Shown: positions 38,870 to 47,015 of the stretch, piece after piece
Position numbering within the stretch: the first letter of the stretch is position 1
How the letters are laid out: the number at the start of each line of letters is the position of its first letter
NCBI GenBank assembly: GCA_963772225.1
Contig: CAVYWD010000002.1
Span: 310,001 to 374,000, forward strand
Source of the DNA: CAVYWD01 sp963772225
GTDB taxonomy: Bacteria > Myxococcota > Myxococcia > Myxococcales > UBA5297
Reading direction: 5' to 3'
DNA: 64,000 nucleotides
The notes under the pieces: model-generated
The model's database searches: none
What the model was told of the DNA's origin: nothing
The model's input: only the letters and a program-made list of their open reading frames with translations
Program-made: the position numbers and the translations under genes

Positions 38870-39904
38870 CTAGAGCATCTTGTCGGTGGGCCGAACGATG
38901 GTGATGCGGCCCTGCTCGGACAGGTCCAGGGCCACCTTCACCACCGCGCCCTGCGCGCTCTCGACCGCGGAGAGCTTCACCGGGCCCAGCGCCGCCAGGT
39001 CGTCGGCGAGCATCTGCGCCGCGCGGCTGGACATATTCTTGAGCAGCTTGTCCTTGAGCTCGGGCGACGCGCCCTTGAGCGCCATGGTGAGCTGCGTCGA
39101 CTCGATCTCCTTGAGCATGGTCTGGATGTCGCGGTCGGTCAGGTTGACCAGGTCGCCGAAGGTGAAGAGCCGCGAGCGCAGCTCGGCCGCCAGGTTCGGG
39201 TCGTCCTTCTCGATCTCGGTGACCACCTCGCGCTGCTGCTCGCTGGGGCTGCGCCGCAGGATCTCCAGGGCGACGTTCTTGCCGTCGACCTTGCGCATGC
39301 CGCCGGCGACCACGGCCTGCAGCTCCGCGGCGAGCGCCTGGCCGACCTCGCGCAAGACTTCGGGCGCGACCGCCTCCACCGAGGCCATGCGCCGCAAGAT
39401 GAACGGCCGCTGCGCCTCGGGGATGTGCTCCATGGTCCGCGCCGCGCGCTCCGGGTCGATGGAGCTGAGCACCAGCGCGATGGTCTGCGGCTGCTCGCGC
39501 GCGAGCACCATGGCCAACGACTCGGGGTCGGCCTGCGCCACGGGGCCCAGGACCTCATCCGGCGGGGGCGGCGGGACCACGCCGTCGAAGGCGCGCCGAG
39601 CGAGGTCTCCACCCAGAGTCTTGGCCGCCACCTCCCTCAGAAACACATCGCCCGCCGCGGCCTCTGCGCCGACCCGCTCCATCGACTCGATGAAGGTCGT
39701 CAGCGCCTCGGTCACGGCCGCCGGCGGCAGGGCGCGCAGCTCCTTGGCGCCCGCGGCCACGCGGCGCACTTCGGACTCGGCCAGCTGCTGGAAGATGGTC
39801 GCGGCGATCTGCTGGCCCAGGCCCACCAGCACCGCAGCGGCGCGGGTCGATCCGGGTCCCGTCCTGGCGGTGCTCAGGCCCAGGGGGTTGGCGGCGTCGC
39901 TCAT
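38870..39904 (-). CDS. fliG: Flagellar motor switch protein FliG
   Basis: Rotor protein that meets the stator and joins FliF to FliM. It has 344 aa. FliG_N has RAAAVLVGLGQQIAATIFQQ. The middle domain has the REQPQTIALVLSSIDPERAA motif (EHPQ type). FliG_C has LFTFGDLVNLTDRDIQTMLK and SSRAAQMLADDLAALGPV, with the charged torque helix. The ATG overlaps the fliF stop. Confidence 0.97.
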   Translation of the reverse strand: MSDAANPLGLSTARTGPGSTRAAAVLVGLGQQIAATIFQQLAESEVRRVAAGAKELRALPPAAVTEALTTFIESMERVGAEAAAGDVFLREVAAKTLGGDLARRAFDGVVPPPPPDEVLGPVAQADPESLAMVLAREQPQTIALVLSSIDPERAARTMEHIPEAQRPFILRRMASVEAVAPEVLREVGQALAAELQAVVAGGMRKVDGKNVALEILRRSPSEQQREVVTEIEKDDPNLAAELRSRLFTFGDLVNLTDRDIQTMLKEIESTQLTMALKGASPELKDKLLKNMSSRAAQMLADDLAALGPVKLSAVESAQGAVVKVALDLSEQGRITIVRPTDKML

Positions 39905-41494
39905 AGGCTCTCTCCCACTTCGTCATCGGAGGCCAACCAGGCGCGGAGCAGGTGCGCCGCGCGGGCCGGGTCGGCCAGGGCGAGCTCCCGGGCGCGGTCG
40001 CGGAGCGCCACCGCCGGGTCGCCCGCCGGGATGGGCGGCGCCGGGGGCAGCTGCACGATAGGCACCCCGGAGCGCGCCGCTTCGATCTCGGCCACCGTGG
40101 AGCCCGGCTTGAGCACCACGTCGTCCTCGTGGGCGCGCGCCAGCGCCTGCGCCCGGCGCCGCGTCGCCACCATGAAGGCGCCACCGAGCAGGAGCAGCAG
40201 GGCCGTCGCTGCGACGGCGACGTACCAGGGCTTGAGCTCGAAACCCTTGGGCGCGGCGGCCGCGGGCTCCTCGGTCGAGCGGGCGAAGGTCGCGCTCGTG
40301 ATCTCGAACTGGTCGCCGCGCGCCTCGTCCAGGCCTACGGCGCGCTTGGCCAGCTCGCCCAGGCGCGCCAGCTCCGCGGCGGCGCGCGGCTTTCCGTCGA
40401 CGCCGTCGACCAGCACCGCCACCGACAACCGGGCGACCCTGGGGGCCCGCGTCACCGTTTTGGTCGACCGTCTTGCTCACCTCGAAGTTTCGGGTCTGGT
40501 CGTCCAGGTTCGAGGCGCCCTTGGCGCCCGAGACCTCGGGGCCGCCAGTCGCAGCGAGGGGCTGGTTCGCCGCGGCGCCGGCCACGCCCTTGGGCGCGCC
40601 GCTCTCCTGATTCTGGCTCTGGAGGACCTTGCGCTCGCTGCGCAGGGCGGAGCCGTCCGGGTCGAAGACCTCCGACTGGAGGTCGACCTCGGAGGCGTCG
40701 GCCGTGGCGCTCACCCGCGCCACCACCGCGCCGGCGCCCACTGCGGGCTCGAGGAGCGAGACGATGCGCTGCTCGAGCTCGCGGGCCGTCTTGCGCTCGT
40801 AGCTCGCCGCGCTCTCCGACAGGCTCGCTTCGGCGGAGAGGACCGTGCCGGCGCCGTCGACGACGGTCACCGACTCGGGCGGGAGCGAGGGCACCGCGGA
40901 CGCGACCAGGTGCTTGACGCCCGCGAGCTCGCGCTCGCCCAGGGCTCGGCCCGGCTTCATGTTCACCACCACCGCCGCCGAGGCCTTGCGCTCGTCTTCG
41001 CGGAACAGCCCCTTCTCGGCCAGGGTCACGTGGACGCGCGCCGAGCGCACCTCCCCCAGCCGCCCGATGGTGCGGGCGAGCTCGCCTTCGATGGCCCGGC
41101 GCAGGTTCACTTTCTGAGTGAACTCGGAGACGCCCAGGTCGCCGCGGTCGAACAGCTCAAAGCCCACGCCACCGCCCCTCGGGAGGCCCGCCGTGGCGAG
41201 CAGGAGGCGCGCGTCGTAGACCTTGGACGCGGGGACCGCCAGCGCCGCGCCGCCGGCCTCGAGCCGGAAGGGCACGCCGGCGGTCTTGAGCGCCGCCGCC
41301 GCCTCGGCCGAGTCCTCCGAGGAGAGGTTCGTGAAGACGTACTGGTAGCCCTCGCTGCCGCCCAGAATGAGCGAGGCCGCGACGGCGGCGACGGCGAGCA
41401 GCGCCGCGCCGCCCAGCGCCGCGCGCCGGACGTTGGGCGAGAGCGCGTTGAGCCGGGCGGGGAGCTCGCGAAGCTGTTTGAGGAGGGGCTCCAT
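39901..41494 (-). CDS. fliF: Flagellar MS-ring protein FliF (one apparent frameshift)
   Basis: Forms the MS ring. TM1 is near residues 25-45 (AALGGAALLAVAAVAASLIL). The YscJ-type ring domains follow, with VSEFTQKVNLRRAIEGELAR and RVHVTLAEKGLFREDERKAS. TM2 is AVAATALLLLLGGAFMVATR, and the short FliG-binding tail ends LLRAWLASDDEVGESL. Near 40460 the coding strand has CAAAACGG where CAAACGG restores SKTVDQTVTRAPRVARLSV. Corrected length is about 530 aa. Correction gives one continuous protein, so sequence error is more likely than loss of function. Confidence 0.9.
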
Positions 41495-41531
41495 GGGGTC
41501 GGCAGACGTTGCAGCTCAAATGAAGCGAGGG

Positions 41532-41828
41532 TCAGACCTGCATCCGCATGATCTCTTGGTAGGCATCGACCAGCTTGTTGCGGACTTTGGTCGCCAGCTT
41601 CAGCGAGATGTCGGCCTTCTCCAGGGCGATGGAGGTCTCGTGCAGGTTGCCCGCGCCGTGCGCGAGCGCGTCCGCCTGGCGGTCGGCGTCGAGCTGGAGC
41701 GTCTCCACCGAGCTCAGCGCCTTGCCGAGCTCGTGCGCGAAGCCTTGGGCCCCGGCGGCGGGCTTGGCGACGGAGATGGGCGACTCGGAGGAGGGGACCG
41801 CGACGGAGATTTGGCTGAGGGCGTCCAT
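41532..41828 (-). CDS. fliE: Flagellar basal-body protein FliE
   Basis: Adapter between the MS ring and the rod. It has 98 aa: MDALSQISVAVPSSES, a helical middle, and the conserved tail ISLKLATKVRNKLVDAYQEI with final MRMQV. It starts 2 bp after flgC and precedes fliF by 37 bp. Confidence 0.95.
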   Translation of the reverse strand: MDALSQISVAVPSSESPISVAKPAAGAQGFAHELGKALSSVETLQLDADRQADALAHGAGNLHETSIALEKADISLKLATKVRNKLVDAYQEIMRMQV

Positions 41829-41830
41829 GG

Positions 41831-42268
41831 CTACTTCCCGATGTCGAGGGCGCGCTGGGCCATCGTCTTGAGGGTGTCCACCGCGGTGGCGTTGGCCTCG
41901 TAGCTCTTGGCGGCGGTCATGAGGTTGACGACCTCGTGGATGGGGTTGACGTTGGGCAGGGTGACGAAGCCCTGCGCGTCGGCGTCCGGGTGGCCGGGGC
42001 TGTAGACCTTGCGGCCGGGGCTCGCGTCCTCGCGGATCTCCGCGACCTGGACGCCCAGCGACGGCGCGCCGCCCCCGCTGCCGCCAGCCTCGGTGAGGGC
42101 CTGGTCGAAGGGCACCGCCTCGAGCACCGGGTCGCGGCGGCGGTAGGGCTTGCCGTCGGGGCCGCGGGTCGACTCGGCGTTGGCCAGGTTGCTCGTCGCC
42201 AGGTTGACGCGCGTGCGCTCCGCCGAGAGCCCGGAGGCGCTGATCGAGAGTGCGGTGAGGAAGTCCAT
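41831..42268 (-). CDS. flgC: Flagellar rod protein FlgC
   Basis: Proximal rod subunit, 145 aa. The N-terminus has ALSISASGLSAERTRVNLAT and SNLANAESTRGPDGKPYRRR. The C-terminus has NPIHEVVNLMTAAKSYEANA, as in the family. It sits in the flgB-flgC-fliE order at the head of the operon. Confidence 0.96.
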   Translation of the reverse strand: MDFLTALSISASGLSAERTRVNLATSNLANAESTRGPDGKPYRRRDPVLEAVPFDQALTEAGGSGGGAPSLGVQVAEIREDASPGRKVYSPGHPDADAQGFVTLPNVNPIHEVVNLMTAAKSYEANATAVDTLKTMAQRALDIGK

Positions 42269-42288
42269 CGAGGTGCTCCTTCTTCGGA

Positions 42289-42771
42289 TCAGCCCGTGCC
42301 GTCGGAGGCGACGTAGCGGAGGATGGCGAGCTTCTTCCCGGCAGCGCGCGCCGCGGCCGTGTACTGCAGGGCGTTTTGGGCCAGGGCGACCATGGCCCGG
42401 TCCAGGTCCACCGCATTCCCGTCGAGGCCCGGGGAGGCTCCGGCGGCGCCGACCAGAGGGCTCGCGGACGTGTCGCCAGGCCCCAGGGATTGGAGCGCAG
42501 GGCGCGGCGCGTCGAGCGGCAGCGGCTCCGACGCGCTCGTCCCTAGCCCGGCGGCGGAGCCCGGCTCCGTCAAAACCGACGTCGAGCCCGAGGCGCCGGG
42601 AGCGGCCGGCTCGCGAGGAGCGCTCGCCATCGCGGCCTCGAAGTCGATGTCCTTGGGGGTGTAGCCCGGCGTGTTGGCGTTGGCGATGTTCCCGGCCAAA
42701 GCGTTCTGCCTCAGGAGCCGCGCGTCGAGAGCCCGCTCGAGCGTCGCCAAGGTTTTGTCGAAGACCTTCAT
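42289..42771 (-). CDS. flgB: Flagellar rod protein FlgB
   Basis: Proximal rod subunit, 160 aa. The ATG at 42771 gives MKVFDKTLATLERALDARLL and NIANANTPGYTPKDIDFE, which align with FlgB from the first residue. A longer in-frame start (42906) reads into the upstream gene and is rejected. An internal Ala/Ser/Pro-rich insert (about 60-115) is longer than usual. The C-terminal helix is DLDRAMVALAQNALQYTAAA. It is the first gene of the basal-body operon, with a sigma-54 promoter match only 13 bp upstream of the ATG. Confidence 0.95.
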   Translation of the reverse strand: MKVFDKTLATLERALDARLLRQNALAGNIANANTPGYTPKDIDFEAAMASAPREPAAPGASGSTSVLTEPGSAAGLGTSASEPLPLDAPRPALQSLGPGDTSASPLVGAAGASPGLDGNAVDLDRAMVALAQNALQYTAAARAAGKKLAILRYVASDGTG

Positions 42772-42784
42772 GCCCTGGTCCTTT

Positions 42785-42800
42785 TGCGAAGCTCGTGCCG
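42785..42800 (-). promoter_or_regulatory. Sigma-54 (-24/-12) promoter candidate for flgB
   Basis: The minus strand reads CGGCACGAGCTTCGCA: two mismatches to TGGCACG-N4-TTGCW with exact GG-N10-GC spacing. It lies in the 70-bp gap 42772-42841 between the 454-aa gene and flgB. The predicted start (about 42774) would leave only about 3 nt before the ATG, so the transcript would be essentially leaderless. That odd geometry lowers my confidence. Confidence 0.5.
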
Positions 42801-42841
42801 TCGGCTGCAGGCGCATTTCTGGCGCGGCCGGGGCGCGGGCT

Positions 42842-44207
42842 TCATCCGCCTCCGCCAGGGCGAGGGACCGCGCGAGCCCGCTCGATGGCCTTCTTCGAAT
42901 CGGCAACGGCCTGGGCGACGCTGGGGCGTTCCGCCTCCGCGCGCCCAGGGCTTTCGCCGGGCTCGGTCCGGGGCTGCGAGATCTCCTTCTCGATTGCCGG
43001 CCAACGCTCCGAGGCGAAAAACGGCCCGATCCTGGAGCGGGCGTAGTCGACGATCACCTCGGCGCGGGTCTGGTCGCCACCCGCCAGGAAGAGCTCGGCG
43101 GTGCGCTGCAGGTGGCGCGAGAGGTCCTCGGTCGGGATCTGCCGGGTGAGCACCGAGAGCAGGTTCGCGCCGAAGAGCGGAGCGCCAAGCTCGGCGGACC
43201 GCTCGGCGGCGACGCGGCCGAAGATCCAAGGCGAGCGGCCCCTTGTCTCGGCTCGGCAGGGCCACATAGAGCGCCATCGCCGCGGGGACCTCCTCGGGGC
43301 GAGCCTGTCGCAGGGCGGCGAGCGCGATGCGCCGGCACAGCAGCGGCGCGCGGGCGCAGGCAGGGGGGCGCACCACCGAGCCGAGCCGCGCGGCGAGCTT
43401 CGAGGCGGCCTCGCCGAAGAGCCCGTTCAAGGCCGCCGCGCGGACCGCGCGCAGCTCCATCTCGGTGCCCAGCGGCTCGGGGAGGCCCACCGCGAAGTAG
43501 GCCTCGCCCGGCTTGCCGGCGCAGTCGCCGGTGAGCTCACACAATCGCGCATTGGCCATCCGGCCAAAGACGCCGCGAGGCCCGCACCGCTGGTACCAAC
43601 CCACCGCGGTCCCGGGGTCGTGGGCGACGAGCGCCAGGTCGCCCAGGCGCATGGCGGCGAAGGCGCGCTCGCCGGTGGAGAGCGCGTCCTTGAAGAGCGC
43701 CGCGGCTTCCAGGGTGGCACCCGCGGCCAGGCGGCACTCGCCCCGCGACGCGGGAGTGGTTCCGGGGCAGGGGCCGCCGATGCCGACGGCGCGCGGCTCG
43801 TACGAGAAGGCGGGCGGGCCGTCCTCGGCCGGGAGGTAGGGAAGGCCTCGGAGCTGTCTCAGGTCCAGGTAGCGGCGGCCTCCCTCCTCGACCAGGTTGG
43901 CCTCGATGCGCCTCGTGCGGCAGGTGAGTGCCACCCGCGCGCCGCGCAGCTCCACCTGAGGGCAGAGCGCGCCGGCAGAGCGCTTGAGGCTCTGGGCGAG
44001 GACCGGGGCATCGGAGGGCGCGGCCAGCTCGACCTCGGAGAGCAGGGCCTGGACCGACAGCGAGACGGCGCCCTTCAGCGCGGGGAGCGGGATCCGCTCG
44101 ACGGCGACGGTGAGAGCGGCGTTGGCCATTCGCGCATCGCGGTCGGCTCGGACCGGCTGCTGAAGCGCCGCGGGAAGAAGGGCCGCCAAGCAGATGAGAG
44201 GAATCAT
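42842..44207 (-). CDS. Exported protein of the flagellar locus, unknown function (apparent frameshift)
   Basis: About 454 aa after removing one T near 43232 (CCTTGGATC to CCTGGATC), which joins KGPLALD to WIFGRVAAERSAELGAPLFG. A signal peptide is likely (MIPLICLAALLPAALQQPVR). The rest is helical and looks like TPR/Sel1-type repeats (ATLEAAALFKDALSTGERAF, TAVGWYQRCGPRGVF). Several paired Cys (GPCPGTTPASRGECR, LCELTGDC) suit the periplasm. I do not recognise a named family. It lies between the sigma-54 activator and flgB, and its own -24/-12 promoter suggests a flagellar role. Confidence 0.65.
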
Positions 44208-44223
44208 CGCGGCTCTCCGAGAG

Positions 44224-44239
44224 TGCAGCGCGCGTGCCG
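44224..44239 (-). promoter_or_regulatory. Sigma-54 (-24/-12) promoter of the 454-aa gene
   Basis: The minus strand reads CGGCACGCGCGCTGCA: two mismatches to the consensus with exact GG-N10-GC spacing. It shares CGGCACG with the flgB promoter. The predicted start (about 44213) is 6 nt before the ATG. A dyad matching the fliL operators lies about 113 bp upstream (44319-44333). Confidence 0.6.
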
Positions 44240-44318
44240 CGCTCTTGGTACCCGGCCGCTGCGGGAGGCGCGCCGGCGCTCAGGGAAGAGCCGCCGATGT
44301 CAGGGGCGTGGCTTCGCG

Positions 44319-44333
44319 GTCAGCGCATTGACG
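44319..44333. promoter_or_regulatory. Third copy of the GTCAGCGC-NN-TGACG dyad
   Basis: GTCAGCGCATTGACG differs from the fliL-upstream copies only at the two central bases. It overlaps the stop codon of the sigma-54 activator gene and sits near -113 of the next gene's predicted start. This is a plausible enhancer distance. Confidence 0.55.
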
Positions 44334-45495
44334 CCACTGCGGGCTCCTCGGGGAGCGGAGCGCCGGCCGGCATGGGAGCGTTGGCCTGGCGCCGCCGGAG
44401 CTTCTCGACCAGCGTCGTTCGCTGGAGGCCGAGCAGCGCCGCCGCCGCCTTCTTGTTGCCGCCGGTGCGGGCGAGCGCGGCGTCGATGTAGTCCTCTTCC
44501 AAGCGGCGCAGCATGCCCGCGAGATCGATGGGCAGGCTCACCGACGAGGGCAGCTCTGGGAAGGGCGCCGCGGCGGCGTGCTCGGGCGCGCGCTCGGCGT
44601 TGGGGGCGAGCTCGGAGCCCGCCGGCGGCGGCGCGGCGAAGGGCGCCTCCGGGGGGACCACCAGGCGCAGGCCCTCGCGGGCCTCGGCCTGCGTCGCTTG
44701 CGCTGGAGCAATGGCGCCCGTCCGCAGAGGCGCCGGAAGGTCGGCCTGGCGGATCGACGGGCCCTCCGTGCAGACCGAAAGGCGCTCGACCAGGTTCTCC
44801 AGCTCGCGCACGTTGCCAGGCCACGCGTAGCGCTCGAGGGTGGCGAGGGCCGCGCTCTCCACCGGACGCTTCTCGCCGCGCGCCTGCCAGAAGTGCTCGA
44901 AGAGCGGCGCGACGTCGCAGGGGCGCGCGCGCAGCGGCGGCAGCTCGATGGGGCACACCAGCAGCCGGTAGAAGAGATCTCGGCGGAAGCGGCCGGCCTC
45001 GACGTCGGCGGCCAGGTCGCGGTTGGTGGCGGCGACGAGCCGGAAGTCGGCGGGGATGGATTCGGCGCTTCCCACCGGCTCGTAGGCCCGCTCCTGGAGG
45101 ACGCGCAGGAGCTTGACCTGGAGCGCGAGCGGCAGCTCGCCGATCTCGTCCAAGAAGAGCGTGCCGCCCTCGGCCAGGGCGATGCGCCCGCGCCGGGCAG
45201 TGGCCGCGCCGGTGAAGGCGCCCTTGACGTAGCCGAACAGCTCGCTCTCGAGCAGCGTCTCGGGGATGGCGCCGCAGTTGACCGATACCAGCGCCTTCCC
45301 GGCGCGCTTGCTGTTCTCGTGGAGCAGCCGCGCGAAAACCTCCTTGCCGGTCCCGGTCTCCCCCGTGATCAGCACGGTCGCGTCGCTCGCGGCGATCCGG
45401 GAGCAGGCCCGGAGCACGTCCACGAGGGGGCTTTGCGGGGCGTGGACGACGCTGACGCGGGGGGCGCCTTGCGGGCGGGCGGCGGGGCTGGTCAT
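44320..45495 (-). CDS. Sigma-54-dependent flagellar transcriptional activator (FlrC/FleR-like, no receiver)
   Basis: NtrC-family activator, 391 aa. The AAA+ domain begins almost at once: Walker A GETGTGKEVFARL, the sigma-54 contact loop GAFTGA in YVKGAFTGAATARRG, Walker B GGTLFLDEIGELPL and the sensor region RLVAATNRDL. A Pro/Ala-rich linker leads to a Fis-type helix-turn-helix (NKKAAAALLGLQRTTLVEKL). There is no receiver or other sensory domain, so activity is probably set by level or by a partner. The ATG at 45495 has GAAGGAG upstream. Its place between flgB and pilT and the local -24/-12 promoters make it the likely flagellar regulator. Confidence 0.88.
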   Translation of the reverse strand: MTSPAARPQGAPRVSVVHAPQSPLVDVLRACSRIAASDATVLITGETGTGKEVFARLLHENSKRAGKALVSVNCGAIPETLLESELFGYVKGAFTGAATARRGRIALAEGGTLFLDEIGELPLALQVKLLRVLQERAYEPVGSAESIPADFRLVAATNRDLAADVEAGRFRRDLFYRLLVCPIELPPLRARPCDVAPLFEHFWQARGEKRPVESAALATLERYAWPGNVRELENLVERLSVCTEGPSIRQADLPAPLRTGAIAPAQATQAEAREGLRLVVPPEAPFAAPPPAGSELAPNAERAPEHAAAAPFPELPSSVSLPIDLAGMLRRLEEDYIDAALARTGGNKKAAAALLGLQRTTLVEKLRRRQANAPMPAGAPLPEEPAVASMR

Positions 45496-45821
45496 TGGGA
45501 CGGCTCCTTCGGGCGGCTTCTTGTCGGCTCGCTGACACGGCAATGAGCAAGCCGAAGGCCAAACGTCAGGAAGTCGCCTTGGAGAGTCAAAAACGCGGTG
45601 CGAACCGGGACTTGAGCTGGGTGTTCGCCACCCCGAAAACCGCGCGGTCTCCGCCGACCGAGGGCGGGTCCGAGGTCTGCAAGGCCCGGGAAGGCGGAGC
45701 CAATTGGCCGGCTTTCGCCGGAGAGGCGGAGAAGGGGTCAGGGCGGACTGCCGCTCGCCCGCTCAACCCGCGTCGACCCTGGCCCCTCCGACGGCTCGGT
45801 GACGGCGCAGAAGCGCCCACC
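45496..45821. other. Intergenic region upstream of the sigma-54 activator
   Basis: 326 bp between the activator start and the pilT stop. It holds a -24/-12 match (45546-45561) and otherwise nothing I can support. One open frame of about 100 codons overlapping pilT has poor coding character. Confidence 0.6.
45546..45561 (-). promoter_or_regulatory. Sigma-54 (-24/-12) promoter candidate for the activator gene
   Basis: The minus strand reads TGGCCTTCGGCTTGCT: perfect TGGC and TTGCT, three mismatches in between, exact GG-N10-GC spacing. The predicted start is near 45535, leaving a 40-nt leader that contains the GAAGGAG site. No dyad copy was seen nearby. Confidence 0.5.
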
Positions 45822-46928
45822 TCACGGCACGAGGCCTGGGAAGTTGAGCGCGCGCTTGAAATCAGCCGGAGCGCACGCGTAGGCGAGCGCGACATCGGGC
45901 GCCACCAATCCCTCGCGAACCAGTCCGGCCAAGCATTGATCGAACGTGTGCATCTGCTGCTCGCTGGAGCGCTCGATCACGGCGGTCAGCGCGGCCGTCC
46001 GACCGGGGTCGCGGATGCACTCTTTGGCGGCGTAGTTGTTGATCATCACTTCGGTGCACAGCACCCGCCCGCGGGCCCCCTTGCGCGGCAAGAGCCGTTG
46101 GGCGACGACGCCGCGAAGGCTGTCGGCCAGGCGGGCGCGCGCCGAGAGCTGGTCCTCGGACGGGAACATCGCCACCATCCGCTGCACGCATTTGAGCGTC
46201 GTGGCGGTATGGAAAGTGGAGAAGACGGCGTGGCCGGTCTCGGCCGCTTGCAGCGCGACGTCCAGCGCCGTCAGGTCGCGGATCTCGGAGATGAAGAGAG
46301 CGTCTGGGTCCTCGCGCAGGACGGAGCGCAGCGCCTCCTCCAGTGACGGGGTGTCGCGGCCCACCTCGCGCTGTGAGATGCAAGAGGAGAGGTCGGACAT
46401 CCGGTACTCGACGGGGTCCTCCACCGTGACGATGTGCAGCGTCTCCTTCGACGCCAGGTAGTTGAGAATGGAGGCGGCGGTCGTGGACTTTCCACTGCCG
46501 GTGGGGCCGTTGATGAGCACCAGCCCGGGCGTCGCCTCCGCCAGCGACTTGACGACCGGGGGGAGCCGGAGCTCCGCGAAGGTCGGGATGGACAGTGGCA
46601 CGACGCGCAAGGTGAGCGCCCAGCGGTCGCTCTCGCGGAAGACGTGGCCGCGAAAGCGCGCGAGCCCGGGTTGCTCGAAAGAGTACTCCCAGGACTGGGG
46701 CGCGCGCTCCGCCAACGAGCGGCACGAGGTGACCTGGATGATGTCCTCCACCAGCTGCGCCGAGAGCGGCGCCGCGGTGGTCTTGGAAAGGACGCCATCC
46801 ACGCGCACGAACGGCGCCGAATTGGCGCGCAGGTGTACGTCCGACGCCCTCAGGTTCACGACCCCCGCCAAAAGCTTGGCGACGACGGCTTGCTGCTGGG
46901 GAGAGGCTTCGGGTCGCAGATCGCTCAC
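45822..46928 (-). CDS. Type IV pilus retraction ATPase, PilT/PilU family
   Basis: 368 aa, with GTG start at 46928 behind AAGGA. Typical features are LRASDVHLRANSAPFVRVDG, Walker A GPTGSGKSTTAA, the Asp box VTVEDPVEYRMSDL, Walker B DALFISEIRDL and the His box ETGHAVFSTFHTAT. Powers pilus retraction in twitching or social motility. No other pilus gene is nearby, so it may be one of several PilT paralogues. Divergent from the kinase at 47016. Confidence 0.92.
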   Translation of the reverse strand: MSDLRPEASPQQQAVVAKLLAGVVNLRASDVHLRANSAPFVRVDGVLSKTTAAPLSAQLVEDIIQVTSCRSLAERAPQSWEYSFEQPGLARFRGHVFRESDRWALTLRVVPLSIPTFAELRLPPVVKSLAEATPGLVLINGPTGSGKSTTAASILNYLASKETLHIVTVEDPVEYRMSDLSSCISQREVGRDTPSLEEALRSVLREDPDALFISEIRDLTALDVALQAAETGHAVFSTFHTATTLKCVQRMVAMFPSEDQLSARARLADSLRGVVAQRLLPRKGARGRVLCTEVMINNYAAKECIRDPGRTAALTAVIERSSEQQMHTFDQCLAGLVREGLVAPDVALAYACAPADFKRALNFPGLVP

Positions 46929-47015
46929 GCTGATCCTTCGACACGCATTCGGGAATCCTTTAGGCCGGCGTCACCGCGCGCCCTCCCGGCAGGCGTCTTG
47001 CAAGTTGCGCGCGGC

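Noticed and set aside
45587..45895. Small gene of 102 codons between the activator and pilT
   Set aside because: Overlaps the 3' end of pilT and has Arg/Ser/Pro-rich composition with no ribosome site.
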